Assembly: GCA_020439505.1 (NCBI GenBank)
Contig: JAGQSO010000244.1
Coordinates: forward strand, 1-41,269
From: Acidimicrobiales bacterium
GTDB lineage: Bacteria; Actinomycetota; Acidimicrobiia; Acidimicrobiales; Iamiaceae
Reading direction: 5' to 3'
DNA: 41,269 bases
The notes under the pieces were generated by a model. That model saw only the letters and a program-made list of their open reading frames with translations, was not told the DNA's origin and did not search any database. Below are positions 18,180-26,842 of this stretch, in pieces. A program made the position numbers and the translations under genes. Numbering within the stretch: position 1 is the first letter of the stretch; every line of letters starts with the position of its first letter.

Positions 18180-18195
18180 CCGAGTGTTTGCTCGG
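18180..18195. promoter_or_regulatory. Inverted repeat CCGAG-N6-CTCGG
   Basis: Five-base perfect arms with a 6-bp centre, 28 bp upstream of the PLP-enzyme start and 41 bp downstream of the tag stop. It is either an operator for the former or a short terminator for the latter; on the minus strand GTTTCG follows, which is too short for a convincing T-run. Confidence 0.3.
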
Positions 18196-18235
18196 AGGCT
18201 ACCACCGGCCATGCCGAAGGTCACTCCTGACCCGC

Positions 18236-18850
18236 TCAGCCAACTCGGCGGCCTCGGCGATGGCAATCGAGCAGGTGGGTGTCGACCATCCCTATCGCTT
18301 CGCAAAGGGCGAAGGCAGATGTGGGTCCGATGAAGCGGAATCCGTGACGTTTGAGGTCGCGGGCCAGGGCCTCCGAGTCGGCGGTGCGAGTCGGGACGTC
18401 TCCTGTGTGGTGCGGTGCCGGCGAGGTGTCGGGCTGACGGGACCATATGAACTGGTCGAGCCCACCCGAAGCCCGCAGCTCGATCACGGCGGAGGCGTTG
18501 GTCCTGGCCGCGTGGATCTTGGCGCGGTTGCGGATGATGTCTCCCCGCCGGAGTAGGGCCTCGAGGTCCGCGTCGGTGAAGGCGGCGACGACGTCGGGGT
18601 CGAAGCCGGCGAACGCGTCCCGGAACGCTTCCCTCTTGGCCAGCACGATGGCCCAGGAGAGCCCGGCCTGGAACCCCTCGAGGGAGATCCGCTCGAACAG
18701 GGCCTGTTCTCCCCGCACCACCCGACCCCATTCGTGGTCGTGGTAGTCACTCAGCATCGGCGAGGTGGCGGCCCACGGGCAGCGGGCCAGTCCATCGTCG
18801 CCGACGATCACCTGCCCGTGCACCGAGGTCTGACCACCCGATTCGATCAT
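18236..18850 (-). CDS. tag: DNA-3-methyladenine glycosylase I
   Basis: A 204-aa base-excision repair enzyme that removes 3-methyladenine from alkylated DNA. The N-terminal RCPWA and YHDHEWG motifs and the C-terminal DTHLLDCHRR motif give the Cys, His, His, Cys that bind zinc in E. coli Tag. The helix-rich FERISLEGFQAGLSW and RNRAKIHAARTNA segments are also typical. The ATG at 18850 was chosen; an in-frame GTG just inside is another option, and the longer frame to 18925 would run into the divergent neighbour. It is transcribed toward the PLP-enzyme gene. Confidence 0.93.
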   Translation of the reverse strand: MIESGGQTSVHGQVIVGDDGLARCPWAATSPMLSDYHDHEWGRVVRGEQALFERISLEGFQAGLSWAIVLAKREAFRDAFAGFDPDVVAAFTDADLEALLRRGDIIRNRAKIHAARTNASAVIELRASGGLDQFIWSRQPDTSPAPHHTGDVPTRTADSEALARDLKRHGFRFIGPTSAFALCEAIGMVDTHLLDCHRRGRRVG

Positions 18851-18903
18851 GTCGATCGTCGTCTTAGCATCTCGACCGTTCACCCGATCCGAAGAGAACC
18901 GCC

Positions 18904-20316
18904 GTGCCCTTCCCCACCAGCCCACCGTCCCGCCAAGGAATCGACGCCTCCGGGCTCGTCGGGTTCGTCGACGCCCTCGACACCGACCCGGGCATCGAGG
19001 CTCACGGCCTGATCATCCACCGCCACGGTCGCCGGGTGCTCGAGACCTACTGGGCTCCTCACCGCGGCGGACAGGCCCGGCTCGGTTACTCGCTCAGCAA
19101 GAGCTTCACCGGCACGGCGTTGGGCCTGGCGGTGGGCGACGGCCTGCTGTCACTGGAGGACCGGGTGGTCGACCACCTGCCCGATCTGGCCGACGGGGTC
19201 GACGAGCGCACCGCCCAGATGCGCATCCGCCACCTGGCCTCCATGTCCACCGGCCATGCCGATGAGACGCTGCTGGACGCTCTGATGACCGACCCCACCG
19301 ACTTGGTCGGCGCCTTCTTGAAGTTGGAGCCCCACAACGAGCCCGGCACCTGGTTCGCCTACAACCAGCCGCCGGTACTCGTGCTCTCGGAGATCCTGCG
19401 CCGGCTCACCGGGAAACGCCTGGTCGACCAGCTCCGCGAGCGGGTGCTCGATCCGATCGGGGTCGGGGACCTGCGTTGGTCCCAGTACCGACCCGGACTG
19501 GACCTGGGCTTCTCGGGGGTCTTCACCGACCTCGACGGGGTGGCGAGGTTGGGCCAGCTCTACTTGGACGGGGGCCGGTGGGACGGGCTCCAGGTGCTAC
19601 CCGAGGGTTGGGTCGACGAGGCGTCATCCGTTCAGATCGAGAACCCACAGCGTCCCGAGCCGGACTGGCGCCGCGGGTACGGCATACAGATGTGGATGTG
19701 CCGCCACGGCTTCCGGGGCGACGGGGCCTTCGGCCAGTACATGGTGGTGATCCCCGAGCACGACGCCGTGGTGGCGTTCCACTCGTGCACCGAGAACATG
19801 CAACTGGTGATGGACCACATCTGGGATCACCTGCTGCCCGCCTTCACCGCCGTGGCTCCTGACGGTGTCGTCGACGATCCCGTCGCCGATGATGCCGTGG
19901 TGGATCGGTGCCGCGGGTTGACGGTACCCACCGCCGCCGACCGACTGGCCAGTGACCTGCCGCTCACCACCTTGACCGACCGGCGCTTCAAGCGTGCCCC
20001 GGGGTTCCCCAGCCACCCATCGATCTCGGCCATCGACATCCGAGGCGATGATCTGGTCATCAGCGAAGGCGAACAGACCCTGACCGTTCGCCTGGCTCGC
20101 ACCTGGACCGACGTGGCAGGTCACCCGATCGCGGCCAGCGCGGCGGTGACCGATGACGGCCGTATCCATGTGGACCTGGCGACGTTGTCCTCCCCCCACC
20201 GCCTCGAGATGATCCTCGATCCGGCCAAGGAGACCTTCACCGCGCTGTGGCCGCTTCCCCCACTGTTCGGTTTCGGCTTCGACGGCTACCTCACCCAGAT
20301 GCACCCACCCGACTGA
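18904..20316 (+). CDS. Serine hydrolase, class C beta-lactamase/PBP4-like family
   Basis: A 470-aa protein with the beta-lactamase/esterase (Pfam Beta-lactamase) layout. The SxxK motif is SLSK in GYSLSKSFTG (about residue 62), and the YxN motif is YNQ in WFAYNQPPV. A GYGIQMW segment and a terminal domain of about 150 residues follow. Such proteins are mostly esterases or D-amino acid/peptide hydrolases rather than antibiotic-inactivating enzymes. No clear signal peptide is visible, so it is probably cytoplasmic. It starts with GTG at 18904 and is divergent from tag. Confidence 0.85.
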   Translation: MPFPTSPPSRQGIDASGLVGFVDALDTDPGIEAHGLIIHRHGRRVLETYWAPHRGGQARLGYSLSKSFTGTALGLAVGDGLLSLEDRVVDHLPDLADGVDERTAQMRIRHLASMSTGHADETLLDALMTDPTDLVGAFLKLEPHNEPGTWFAYNQPPVLVLSEILRRLTGKRLVDQLRERVLDPIGVGDLRWSQYRPGLDLGFSGVFTDLDGVARLGQLYLDGGRWDGLQVLPEGWVDEASSVQIENPQRPEPDWRRGYGIQMWMCRHGFRGDGAFGQYMVVIPEHDAVVAFHSCTENMQLVMDHIWDHLLPAFTAVAPDGVVDDPVADDAVVDRCRGLTVPTAADRLASDLPLTTLTDRRFKRAPGFPSHPSISAIDIRGDDLVISEGEQTLTVRLARTWTDVAGHPIAASAAVTDDGRIHVDLATLSSPHRLEMILDPAKETFTALWPLPPLFGFGFDGYLTQMHPPD

Positions 20317-20340
20317 ACAACCGGGTGCCGTGACCGGCAC

Positions 20341-20372
20341 CCCTTGGCATGGCCTTGGGTGTCTCCAACGCT
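20341..20372 (+). repeat. 32-bp direct repeat, copy 1
   Basis: The first 32 bases after the serine hydrolase gene's tail are identical to 20513-20544. The repeat starts CCCTTGGCATGGCC and ends TCCAACGCT. Similarity continues beyond it in imperfect form (CCTGGNCCGGTCCTCG), so the underlying unit is about 60 bp. Confidence 0.9.
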
Positions 20373-20383
20373 TTTCCTGGTCC

Positions 20384-20502
20384 GGTCCTCGTGGACCGCC
20401 TTCGGCGGACGATTCCTGGTTCCGCCGAGCCAGGTCCTCACTTCGTTGCGGCGGCTCGACGGCGTTTGCCCAGTGGCTCGCAAGCTCGCAACAGCGCAAA
20501 CG
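20384..20502. other. Stem-loop cluster between the two 32-bp repeats
   Basis: Three potential hairpins are visible: GGTCC-TCGT-GGACC (20384-20397), TCGGCGGA-N11-TCCGCCGA (20402-20409/20421-20428), and CGTTTGC/GCAAACG (20463-20469/20496-20502). No protein fits. A structured RNA or a repetitive extragenic palindromic element are both possible; none is shown. Confidence 0.55.
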
Positions 20503-20512
20503 TGTCCGGCAG

Positions 20513-20544
20513 CCCTTGGCATGGCCTTGGGTGTCTCCAACGCT
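20513..20544 (+). repeat. 32-bp direct repeat, copy 2
   Basis: Exact match to 20341-20372, 172 bp downstream of it (start to start). It ends about 42 bp before the stop of the convergent acyltransferase gene. The 3' flank again has a GGTCCTCG core with changed flanking bases that would keep a short stem partly paired. Confidence 0.9.
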
Positions 20545-20586
20545 GTACCTGGCCGGTCCTCGCGGGCCACCCTTGACATGCTTTTG

Positions 20587-21387
20587 TCAGGCCATGACCA
20601 CGTCGACGCACCTTTGAATTTCGGGGTGCAGCAGGCGAATCAGTTCGTCGGGGTCGTCGGTGGCCACGGGGATCGGCGTCGCGACGTGCACTCGGGGCTC
20701 GTGGCGGCCGGGCAGGTGGGGGCGTTTGTAGTCCTCGGGTTCGCCGCCGTAGGAGAACCCGACCGGGAGCAGCACCAGGGGAACGTGTTCGCTGGCGGCG
20801 ATCGCGGTGTGGGCGATCCCCTTGCGCAGGGGCTGCACCTCGGCGTAGCGGACCCGGTTGCGGGTCCCCTCCCAGAAGCCGGCCATCGAGTGGCCGGCCA
20901 CCAACTTGGCGACCTGGGTGTCGCTGCACCGGACGATGGCCTGGCGGTAACGCTCCTCGATCTCGTCGGTGATCTCGATGCCCTTGCGGCGTAGGTCCTC
21001 GAGCCGGAAGGTCGGGATAGCGCCAAGGCCGTCGACCGAGCGGCGCAACAGCTTGCCGCCCATGCCCGAACGGCTGAACAGCGATGGCTCGGCAGGGATG
21101 AACGCCCGACCCCGGATCGGCTGCAGGGCTCGCAGTTTCTGAGCCATGGCAACGATCACGTACTGGTCATCGGCGGTTGTGTGGTTGGGTGAGATGACCA
21201 CCCGGGCCCCGCCGGCCAGGGCTTCGGAGATGGCGTCCTCGGCTCCGTCATCACAGGTGATGGTCGGTTTGTACACCCGGGCCAGGACCGCCCCGGCGAA
21301 GCGGGCGAAGGCCATCGACTGTTCGTGGTGGCGGTAGTACTCGTAGACGCTCTCGTGGTGGTCCAACTGAACTCGGGGACGACGCAT
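20587..21387 (-). CDS. PlsC-like acyltransferase family protein
   Basis: A 266-aa protein with the glycerolipid acyltransferase pattern. SPNHTTADD carries the catalytic His and Asp (HX4D), GFWEGTRNR is the second block, and a hydrophobic stretch (VPLVLLPVGFSYG) is the fourth. It probably transfers an acyl chain to a lysophospholipid or glycerol phosphate at the membrane, but the acceptor is unknown. The ATG at 21387 stands 13 bp from a perfect palindrome (21400-21415), suggesting control by a TetR-type lipid regulator. Confidence 0.82.
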   Translation of the reverse strand: MRRPRVQLDHHESVYEYYRHHEQSMAFARFAGAVLARVYKPTITCDDGAEDAISEALAGGARVVISPNHTTADDQYVIVAMAQKLRALQPIRGRAFIPAEPSLFSRSGMGGKLLRRSVDGLGAIPTFRLEDLRRKGIEITDEIEERYRQAIVRCSDTQVAKLVAGHSMAGFWEGTRNRVRYAEVQPLRKGIAHTAIAASEHVPLVLLPVGFSYGGEPEDYKRPHLPGRHEPRVHVATPIPVATDDPDELIRLLHPEIQRCVDVVMA

Positions 21388-21399
21388 CCCACCAGCCTA

Positions 21400-21415
21400 C
21401 CTACCAGTCGGTAGG
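21400..21415. promoter_or_regulatory. Palindrome CCTACC-N4-GGTAGG, candidate operator
   Basis: Perfect 6-bp arms 13 bp upstream of the acyltransferase start. TetR-type regulators of lipid metabolism often bind C/G-rich palindromes of this size. No regulator is adjacent, so the assignment rests on symmetry and location. Confidence 0.4.
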
Positions 21416-21474
21416 GAGACGAGGGCCCAAGGTCCTACCGTCCTCGACGCCGGTCGAATTGAGCCCCGTTCGGG

Positions 21475-23901
21475 TCAGATCCGGTCGTGGCGCAGGTCTC
21501 CGAGGGCCCGCCTAGCCCCGGCCCAGTCACGGTTGAAGGCCGCCAGCAATGCGTCGAGCATGGGGAAGCGGATCTGGCCGCCGCTCAGCAGAACCAATCC
21601 CCGCGACGGCCCCTCCCGCAAGGCGGCCCGGATCATGGCCTGGGTGGCGACGTCTGCATCGGGGAACTCGACCGCGGCCCGGCGAAGGCCGACGGTCACG
21701 ATGATCCGGCTCAGCACCCGACCGGCGAACGTGGTCTCGAGGTCTTCGAGGGTGGAGTTGCGGTGGAACGGCTTCAGCGGCGGGGGGACCGGGATCGGAC
21801 GCCCGAGCCGAGCTTCGAACTCGGCGTCGTCCATCACCAGGCCGACCGTTGTCGGCACCGGGGTGACCCGGTCTTCGGAGGCAACTTCACGACTGACCGT
21901 CGCCACCACGTCGGTCGAGGACCGGGCCACGACGACATCGAAGCGACCGGCCTCGACCAGCCAGTCGCCCGAGACCACGTCCCACACCGCGAACGACCGA
22001 CGGTCCAGCGCGATCGTCACCACCTCGCTCTCCCCCGGTTCGAGGCGGACCTTGGCGAAACCGGCCAGCTCCTTGTCGGGGCGAGGGACCGAGGACTGCT
22101 GGTCACGGACGTACACCTGGACCACGTCGCTTCCAACTCGAGACCCGGTGTTGGTGACCCGCACCGACACCGTCAGTTCCGTGCCGTCCCCGTCGACGGC
22201 CACGTCATCCCATTGGAAGGACGTGTAGCAGAGCCCGTGGCCGAACCCGAATCGGGCCGGGACCCCATCGGGGGCGTCATGGAACCGGTACCCGACGAAA
22301 TGACCCTCGCGGTACTCGACCTGGCGGGCCAGGCCGGGGAAGTTGCGGTCGGCCGGAAGTTGGGCGACGTGTTCGGGGATGCTCTCAGCCAGGCGACCGC
22401 CCGGCTCGGCGTCTCCGAACAACACGTCGACCATGCCTCCCGCCCCGGCCTGCCCGCCCAGCCAACACTCCAGGACCGCGGCGACCCGGTCGACGAAGGG
22501 CAGATGGACCGCGCCCCCGTTGCTCAAGACCACCACCACCGCCACACCGGTGGCGGCGAGGGATTCCACGAGTGCCACCTGTCCGCCCGGTAGGTCCAAG
22601 GTCTTCCGGTCGAATCCTTCCGATTCCATGGGAGCGGGAAGGCCCCCTAAGAAGACCACCACGTCCGCTCCCGAGGCGGCCGACAACGCCGCCTCCCTGA
22701 GCGTCGGGTCGGTGTCGCCGGTGTGGGGGTCATAGCCAGCGGCGTAGGCGACCTGGGTTTCGGGCCCGACCCGTTGGCGGATCAGGTCGAGCGCGTTGTC
22801 CAGGCGGGTGGGCCTGACCTGAGAGCTGCCGGCACCCTGGTAGCGAGGCGAGGCGGCGAAGGCACCAACGACGGCCACCTTGGTCATGCCGTCGGGCAAC
22901 GGGAGGGTTCCGTCGTTGGTCAGCAGCACCGAACCCGCCGCCGCCGCCTCACGACCCAGGAGATGGTGGGCGTCGTAGTCGGCGGTCGGTCGGTCCCGAC
23001 GGGACCGGGCCAGCAGATCGACGACTCGCCCCACGCATAGGTCCAAGGACTCCTGGGACAACTCACCCGATTCGAGGGCCCGATGGATGGTTGCGTCATA
23101 GGCGCCGCGATGGCCGGGCATATCCAGATCGAGGCCTGCCTTGATGCCATCCACCCGGTCGTTGGCCGCTCCCCAGTCGGTCATCACCAGACCGTCGAAA
23201 CCCCACTGGTCGCGGAGAATGGTCGTCAGCAGCTCATGGTGCTCCGAGGCGTAGACGCCGTTGACCAGGTTGTAGGAGCACATGACGGTCCACGGGGCTG
23301 ACTCTCGTACCGCGATCTCGAAGCCGGTCAGGTACAGCTCGCGCAGGGTGCGTTCATCGACCACAGCGTCCACGACCAGGCGGTGATCCTCCTGGTTGTT
23401 CACCGCGAAGTGCTTGAGACATGCGCCCACCCCTTGGGACTGGATGCCACGGACCATCGCCGCGGCGAGCTTGCCGCTGAGCAGGGGATCCTCGGACAGG
23501 TATTCGAAGCAACGTCCACCGGCCGGGTGACGCTTGAGGTTGAGGCCAGGCCCGAGAACCACCGCGACGCCCTGCGCCGCCGCTTCGAGCCCGAGGGCCG
23601 CGCCCACCCTCTCGATCAGGTCGACGTCCCAGGTCGACCCAAGGGTGGCAGCGGTGGGAAAACAGGTGGCCGGGGTGGAGCCGCTGACCCCGAGGTGGTC
23701 GCCCCCCTTGACCTGATGGCGCAGGCCGTGGGGCCCGTCGGACACGTCGATGGGATCGAGGCCATGGCGGGGCAACCCCCGAACCTGGAACATGTTCGAC
23801 CCCGACAGCAACCGCACCTTGGTCCGCCGGTCGAGCCTGTCGACTAGGTCCGCGACCCGCTCGGCGTTCCACCGATCGGCGTATCCGTGGATGCCGCTCA
23901 T
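21475..23901 (-). CDS. Glycoside hydrolase family 3 beta-glucosidase-like enzyme
   Basis: An 808-aa GH3 protein. The N-terminal TIM-barrel domain shows DVSDGPHGLR, NLKRHPAGGR, FEYLSEDPLLSG and KHFAVNNQ, and the nucleophile Asp242 in VMTDWGA. The second domain carries VVVFLGGLP and a hydrophobic core. A fibronectin-III-like part (TNTGSRVGSDVVQVYVRD) follows, and then about 110 extra residues (from PIPVPPPLKPFH) of unknown role. Members hydrolyse beta-glucosides, beta-xylosides or N-acetyl-glucosaminides. No signal peptide is visible. Its ATG overlaps the stop of the upstream cupredoxin gene as ATGA. Confidence 0.92.
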   Translation of the reverse strand: MSGIHGYADRWNAERVADLVDRLDRRTKVRLLSGSNMFQVRGLPRHGLDPIDVSDGPHGLRHQVKGGDHLGVSGSTPATCFPTAATLGSTWDVDLIERVGAALGLEAAAQGVAVVLGPGLNLKRHPAGGRCFEYLSEDPLLSGKLAAAMVRGIQSQGVGACLKHFAVNNQEDHRLVVDAVVDERTLRELYLTGFEIAVRESAPWTVMCSYNLVNGVYASEHHELLTTILRDQWGFDGLVMTDWGAANDRVDGIKAGLDLDMPGHRGAYDATIHRALESGELSQESLDLCVGRVVDLLARSRRDRPTADYDAHHLLGREAAAAGSVLLTNDGTLPLPDGMTKVAVVGAFAASPRYQGAGSSQVRPTRLDNALDLIRQRVGPETQVAYAAGYDPHTGDTDPTLREAALSAASGADVVVFLGGLPAPMESEGFDRKTLDLPGGQVALVESLAATGVAVVVVLSNGGAVHLPFVDRVAAVLECWLGGQAGAGGMVDVLFGDAEPGGRLAESIPEHVAQLPADRNFPGLARQVEYREGHFVGYRFHDAPDGVPARFGFGHGLCYTSFQWDDVAVDGDGTELTVSVRVTNTGSRVGSDVVQVYVRDQQSSVPRPDKELAGFAKVRLEPGESEVVTIALDRRSFAVWDVVSGDWLVEAGRFDVVVARSSTDVVATVSREVASEDRVTPVPTTVGLVMDDAEFEARLGRPIPVPPPLKPFHRNSTLEDLETTFAGRVLSRIIVTVGLRRAAVEFPDADVATQAMIRAALREGPSRGLVLLSGGQIRFPMLDALLAAFNRDWAGARRALGDLRHDRI

Positions 23902-24359
23902 CGTGCCTCCACCACCAGGGTTCCCTCCATCCCCGCCTCGCGGTGGCCGGCGACGGTGCAGTAGTAGGTGTACTTGCCTGGCTTGTCGGCCCGGAGGCCA
24001 CCCTCGACCGTCTCACCTCGGTCGGCCGCGACGTGGACGTCGATGTCATCGATCGTGAAGTCGTGGAGCAGGTCGTCAGAGGTGAGGACTATGGCGATGT
24101 CCTCACCGGCGGCGACGGTGATCTCGACGGGGTCGAAGGCGAGCGATGAGGCGCCCACCGCCACCCGCCTTGCTCCCTCGACCACCGGTGTCGCCTCCCC
24201 GTGTCCTCCCGATCCATCGTGATGGGGCGCTCCGACGGCCGACCCGTTCTTATCGGCGGCCGATGACCCGTCGTTGCCACAGGCAGCAACGGTGCCGGAA
24301 GCCACGATCAGAACCGCGACGAGGACTCGGCGAAGGATTGGATCCGGTGTTCTACGCAC
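23898..24359 (-). CDS. Cupredoxin-like copper lipoprotein
   Basis: A 153-aa secreted protein. The GTG at 24359 has an AAAGGA box about 8 nt upstream; the longer frame lacks a signal sequence at its start. The leader is RRVLVAVLIVASGTVAAC, a lipobox that would anchor the mature protein outside the membrane. After a His-rich linker (HHDGSGGHGE) comes a plastocyanin/azurin-type fold. The copper ligands are predicted as the His in DLLHDF and the Cys, His and Met in YYCTVAGHREAGMEG. It could carry electrons for a respiratory enzyme. Coupling to the GH3 gene is odd and unexplained. Confidence 0.87.
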   Translation of the reverse strand: MRRTPDPILRRVLVAVLIVASGTVAACGNDGSSAADKNGSAVGAPHHDGSGGHGEATPVVEGARRVAVGASSLAFDPVEITVAAGEDIAIVLTSDDLLHDFTIDDIDVHVAADRGETVEGGLRADKPGKYTYYCTVAGHREAGMEGTLVVEAR

Positions 24360-24479
24360 GAGACTGATCCTTTCAGACCAGCCGGCTCGCCTCCTGGTGC
24401 TCTGACCGGGAACCTTTAGAAACCGGAGCGCGTCCGCGTCAGTGGGTCCCAAGCCCTGCCGAGGTTGCCGGGCATGGCA

Positions 24480-26222
24480 TCACGGACCCGAGGTGGGCCA
24501 TCCGAGGGCGGGCTGGTGGCTGGCGAAGGGGAGGAAGAGGGCCGCACTGTCGAAATCGACCAGCACCCCAGCGGCGTCGACCTGGACGACCCCGCCCGAG
24601 GGCGTTCCCGGCCCTTCCGCCACCACCCAGGACTGGCGGTCCCCCAGCGTGCCGGTGGCCGGGTCGAGGGTGTGCAGGCTGGCGGTGTAGTCGTCGCCCG
24701 ACAACGTCATGACGCGAACCGTTTCGCCGGTGACCAGCGTCGCCGACAGGGGGCTGCCCTCGAACACCGCATCGGTGGATGCTCCGGGAACCGCGTTGGA
24801 GAAGGGCTTACTGCCATCTGGCATGGCGGTCTCCCACACCGGTTGACCGGTCGCGAGATCCCACGCCGCCAGGCCCCCACGGGGAGTGCCTCGGGTGGTC
24901 ACCGTCTCGGCGATCAGGCGGCCACCGACGACCGCTACCGGTCGACCGGTGGTGTCGGCCGGAAGCGCGACGGCAGCCGACGAGCCCGTCGCCAGATCGA
25001 CCACGTCGATCGAGCCGTCCCCGGTGGGCGCGAAGAACCGGTCGGCGGTGACCAGGGTGGTGGCGCGCTCCACCCGAATGCCGTCGTCGAGGAACGAGGT
25101 CCACCGCGGCTGGCCGGTCGACCCGTCCCAGCGGATCAGACACGTCGTTCCGAACGACACGCTGGCCACCAGATCGGGAGTCCCGGGAACGGCGACCACG
25201 GTGTCAGCGAGATTCATGGTGGAGGGGAACCCTCCGTTGGCAGCGGGACACGACGGCGCCAACGACGACCGGGCCGCGCCCGACGCCGGGTCGAGCACAC
25301 TGACCACGGCATCGCCGGGCTTGGCCGGGTCCTGGTCGATGACCACAACCCCCGCATCGGAAGGCAGGACCTCACCCGACGGTGAGTCCAGTTGACGGGT
25401 CCACAGCGGCGTGGACGACCCGGCGCCGAAGGCCTGGACCTGATCGTCGTCGGTGACCACCACCAACGAATCACCGATCTTCACGAAGCAGTTCGGACAT
25501 CCCGCCGACAACTTGTCGCTCAGCTCGGCCTTCCATTTCTGGGCACCGGTTGCGACATCGAGCGCCAGGAGCTCGTCGGCCGCCCCGACGAACAGGGTCC
25601 CGCCCATCTGGACCATCTCGACCGCGTAGACGCTTGATGGCAGCGGATCGGAGGACCAGATGGGATCGGGGGTGTCGTCTCCCTCGATCATCTCGAGTCG
25701 AGCCACGAACCGCTTGTCCTGCCCGCCGTCGTAGATCATCGCGGCGATCTCAGGCGGTGGCCCGCCGCCGTCGACCACCTTGCCGGCACTGTCGGGGTCG
25801 CTCAGCAGCAACATCGATCCGGAGGTGATCGAGAGGTTCGACGATGGCTGGAAGGCACCTTCGATGCTGCTCTGGACCTGATCGGACACCGACCGGGTGA
25901 ACACCACCACGACTCCGATCACTGCCCCCACCAACAACAGTGACGTCAACAGGCATCCGATCCCTCCGACCTTGCGCGTGGTGGGGCTCGGCGTGAGGAC
26001 CTTGACCGCGTTGCCCATCGCCTCCGCCGCCGCCGCTGCGGCCTCCGCCGCGGCGGCAGCCGACGCTGGGTCGATGGTGAGCGTTATCGGTGCACCTTGC
26101 TTGGGCGTTTCGGGCTGATCCGGCTTGGTCTTGTGATTGCGCCCGCACGACATGCAGGTCGAATAGCCGTCGGTGTCGGGCAGCGGCAGCAGAGACCCGC
26201 AGGATTCGCACTCTCCAGCCAC
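24480..26222 (-). CDS. Membrane protein with zinc ribbon and PQQ-like beta-propeller
   Basis: A 580-aa single-pass protein. The N-terminal zinc ribbon has two CxxC pairs (CESC and CMSC, residues about 5-8 and 23-26), then a charged and Ala-rich linker. One transmembrane helix, LLTSLLLVGAVIGVVVVF, spans residues about 92-110. The rest is beta-rich, with repeated LATGQPVWE/DVATGAQKWK-type motifs typical of PQQ-like propellers, so it should lie outside the membrane. It has no enzyme motif. It begins with GTG three bases after the PPOX gene and is likely its operon partner. Function unknown. Confidence 0.72.
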   Translation of the reverse strand: MAGECESCGSLLPLPDTDGYSTCMSCGRNHKTKPDQPETPKQGAPITLTIDPASAAAAAEAAAAAAEAMGNAVKVLTPSPTTRKVGGIGCLLTSLLLVGAVIGVVVVFTRSVSDQVQSSIEGAFQPSSNLSITSGSMLLLSDPDSAGKVVDGGGPPPEIAAMIYDGGQDKRFVARLEMIEGDDTPDPIWSSDPLPSSVYAVEMVQMGGTLFVGAADELLALDVATGAQKWKAELSDKLSAGCPNCFVKIGDSLVVVTDDDQVQAFGAGSSTPLWTRQLDSPSGEVLPSDAGVVVIDQDPAKPGDAVVSVLDPASGAARSSLAPSCPAANGGFPSTMNLADTVVAVPGTPDLVASVSFGTTCLIRWDGSTGQPRWTSFLDDGIRVERATTLVTADRFFAPTGDGSIDVVDLATGSSAAVALPADTTGRPVAVVGGRLIAETVTTRGTPRGGLAAWDLATGQPVWETAMPDGSKPFSNAVPGASTDAVFEGSPLSATLVTGETVRVMTLSGDDYTASLHTLDPATGTLGDRQSWVVAEGPGTPSGGVVQVDAAGVLVDFDSAALFLPFASHQPALGWPTSGP

Positions 26223-26225
26223 CGG

Positions 26226-26684
26226 TCAGTAGCCCCCGCTCAGCTTGTTGTGATCCCACGAGACCACCTTGTCGACCTTGATCCGTACGCCCACTCGCTT
26301 GCGAACCATGAACTCGGCCGCGGCGTCGAGATCGGCGGCGGGGATGTCGTGGTAGCGGGTCAGCACACCCCGGGCCACCTCCATGATCGTCTCGTGGTCC
26401 TCGACGATCTCGGCCGTACCCACCATCTCGACGCCGCGCAGGTTCTCGTACTGGTCGCCATCCTCGACCAACACGGTGATGCGGGGATCTCGACGGAGGT
26501 TCTGCACCTTCTGAGACTTGGCGAAGGTCTCGAAGGCGATGTCACCGTCCACGAACCCGTACCACATGGCCACCAGATGGATGGTCCCGTCGTGGTTGTA
26601 GGTGGCCACGTTCAAGGTGTGACGTCCCTGGAGGAACTCGTCCACCTCGTCGTCGGTCATGCGGATCTGATCTCGCCGGCTCAT
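26226..26684 (-). CDS. PPOX/FDOR-family flavin- or F420-dependent protein
   Basis: A 152-aa split-barrel protein of the pyridoxamine-5'-phosphate oxidase-like superfamily. The early strand HTLNVATYNHDGTIHLVAMWYGF and the FAKSQKVQNLRRDPRITVLVE segment match the FMN/F420-binding part of this family, which in actinobacteria often uses F420. The substrate is unknown. No signal peptide. It is the first gene of a two-gene operon with the propeller protein. Confidence 0.82.
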   Translation of the reverse strand: MSRRDQIRMTDDEVDEFLQGRHTLNVATYNHDGTIHLVAMWYGFVDGDIAFETFAKSQKVQNLRRDPRITVLVEDGDQYENLRGVEMVGTAEIVEDHETIMEVARGVLTRYHDIPAADLDAAAEFMVRKRVGVRIKVDKVVSWDHNKLSGGY

Positions 26685-26788
26685 GGCGCCAAACGTACGC
26701 CCTCACACCTTCGGCTTGCGCCACAACCGCAGTTCCGCCTCAATCCTGTCTGCCGAGCCCACCGCTCCAGCTCTGGCAACGGCCGTGC

Positions 26789-26833
26789 GATCGGGGGTAC
26801 GCGACTGGTCCGACCGGGGTCCACGCCCCGATC
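26789..26833 (-). terminator. Long hairpin downstream of tatA
   Basis: GATCGGGG (26789-26796) pairs perfectly with CCCCGATC (26826-26833), enclosing a smaller GGTC/GACC hairpin. It starts 10 bp after the tatA stop on the minus strand. There is no T-run, so it may be a pause or rho-aided terminator. Confidence 0.4.
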
Positions 26834-26842
26834 CGGCCTGGT

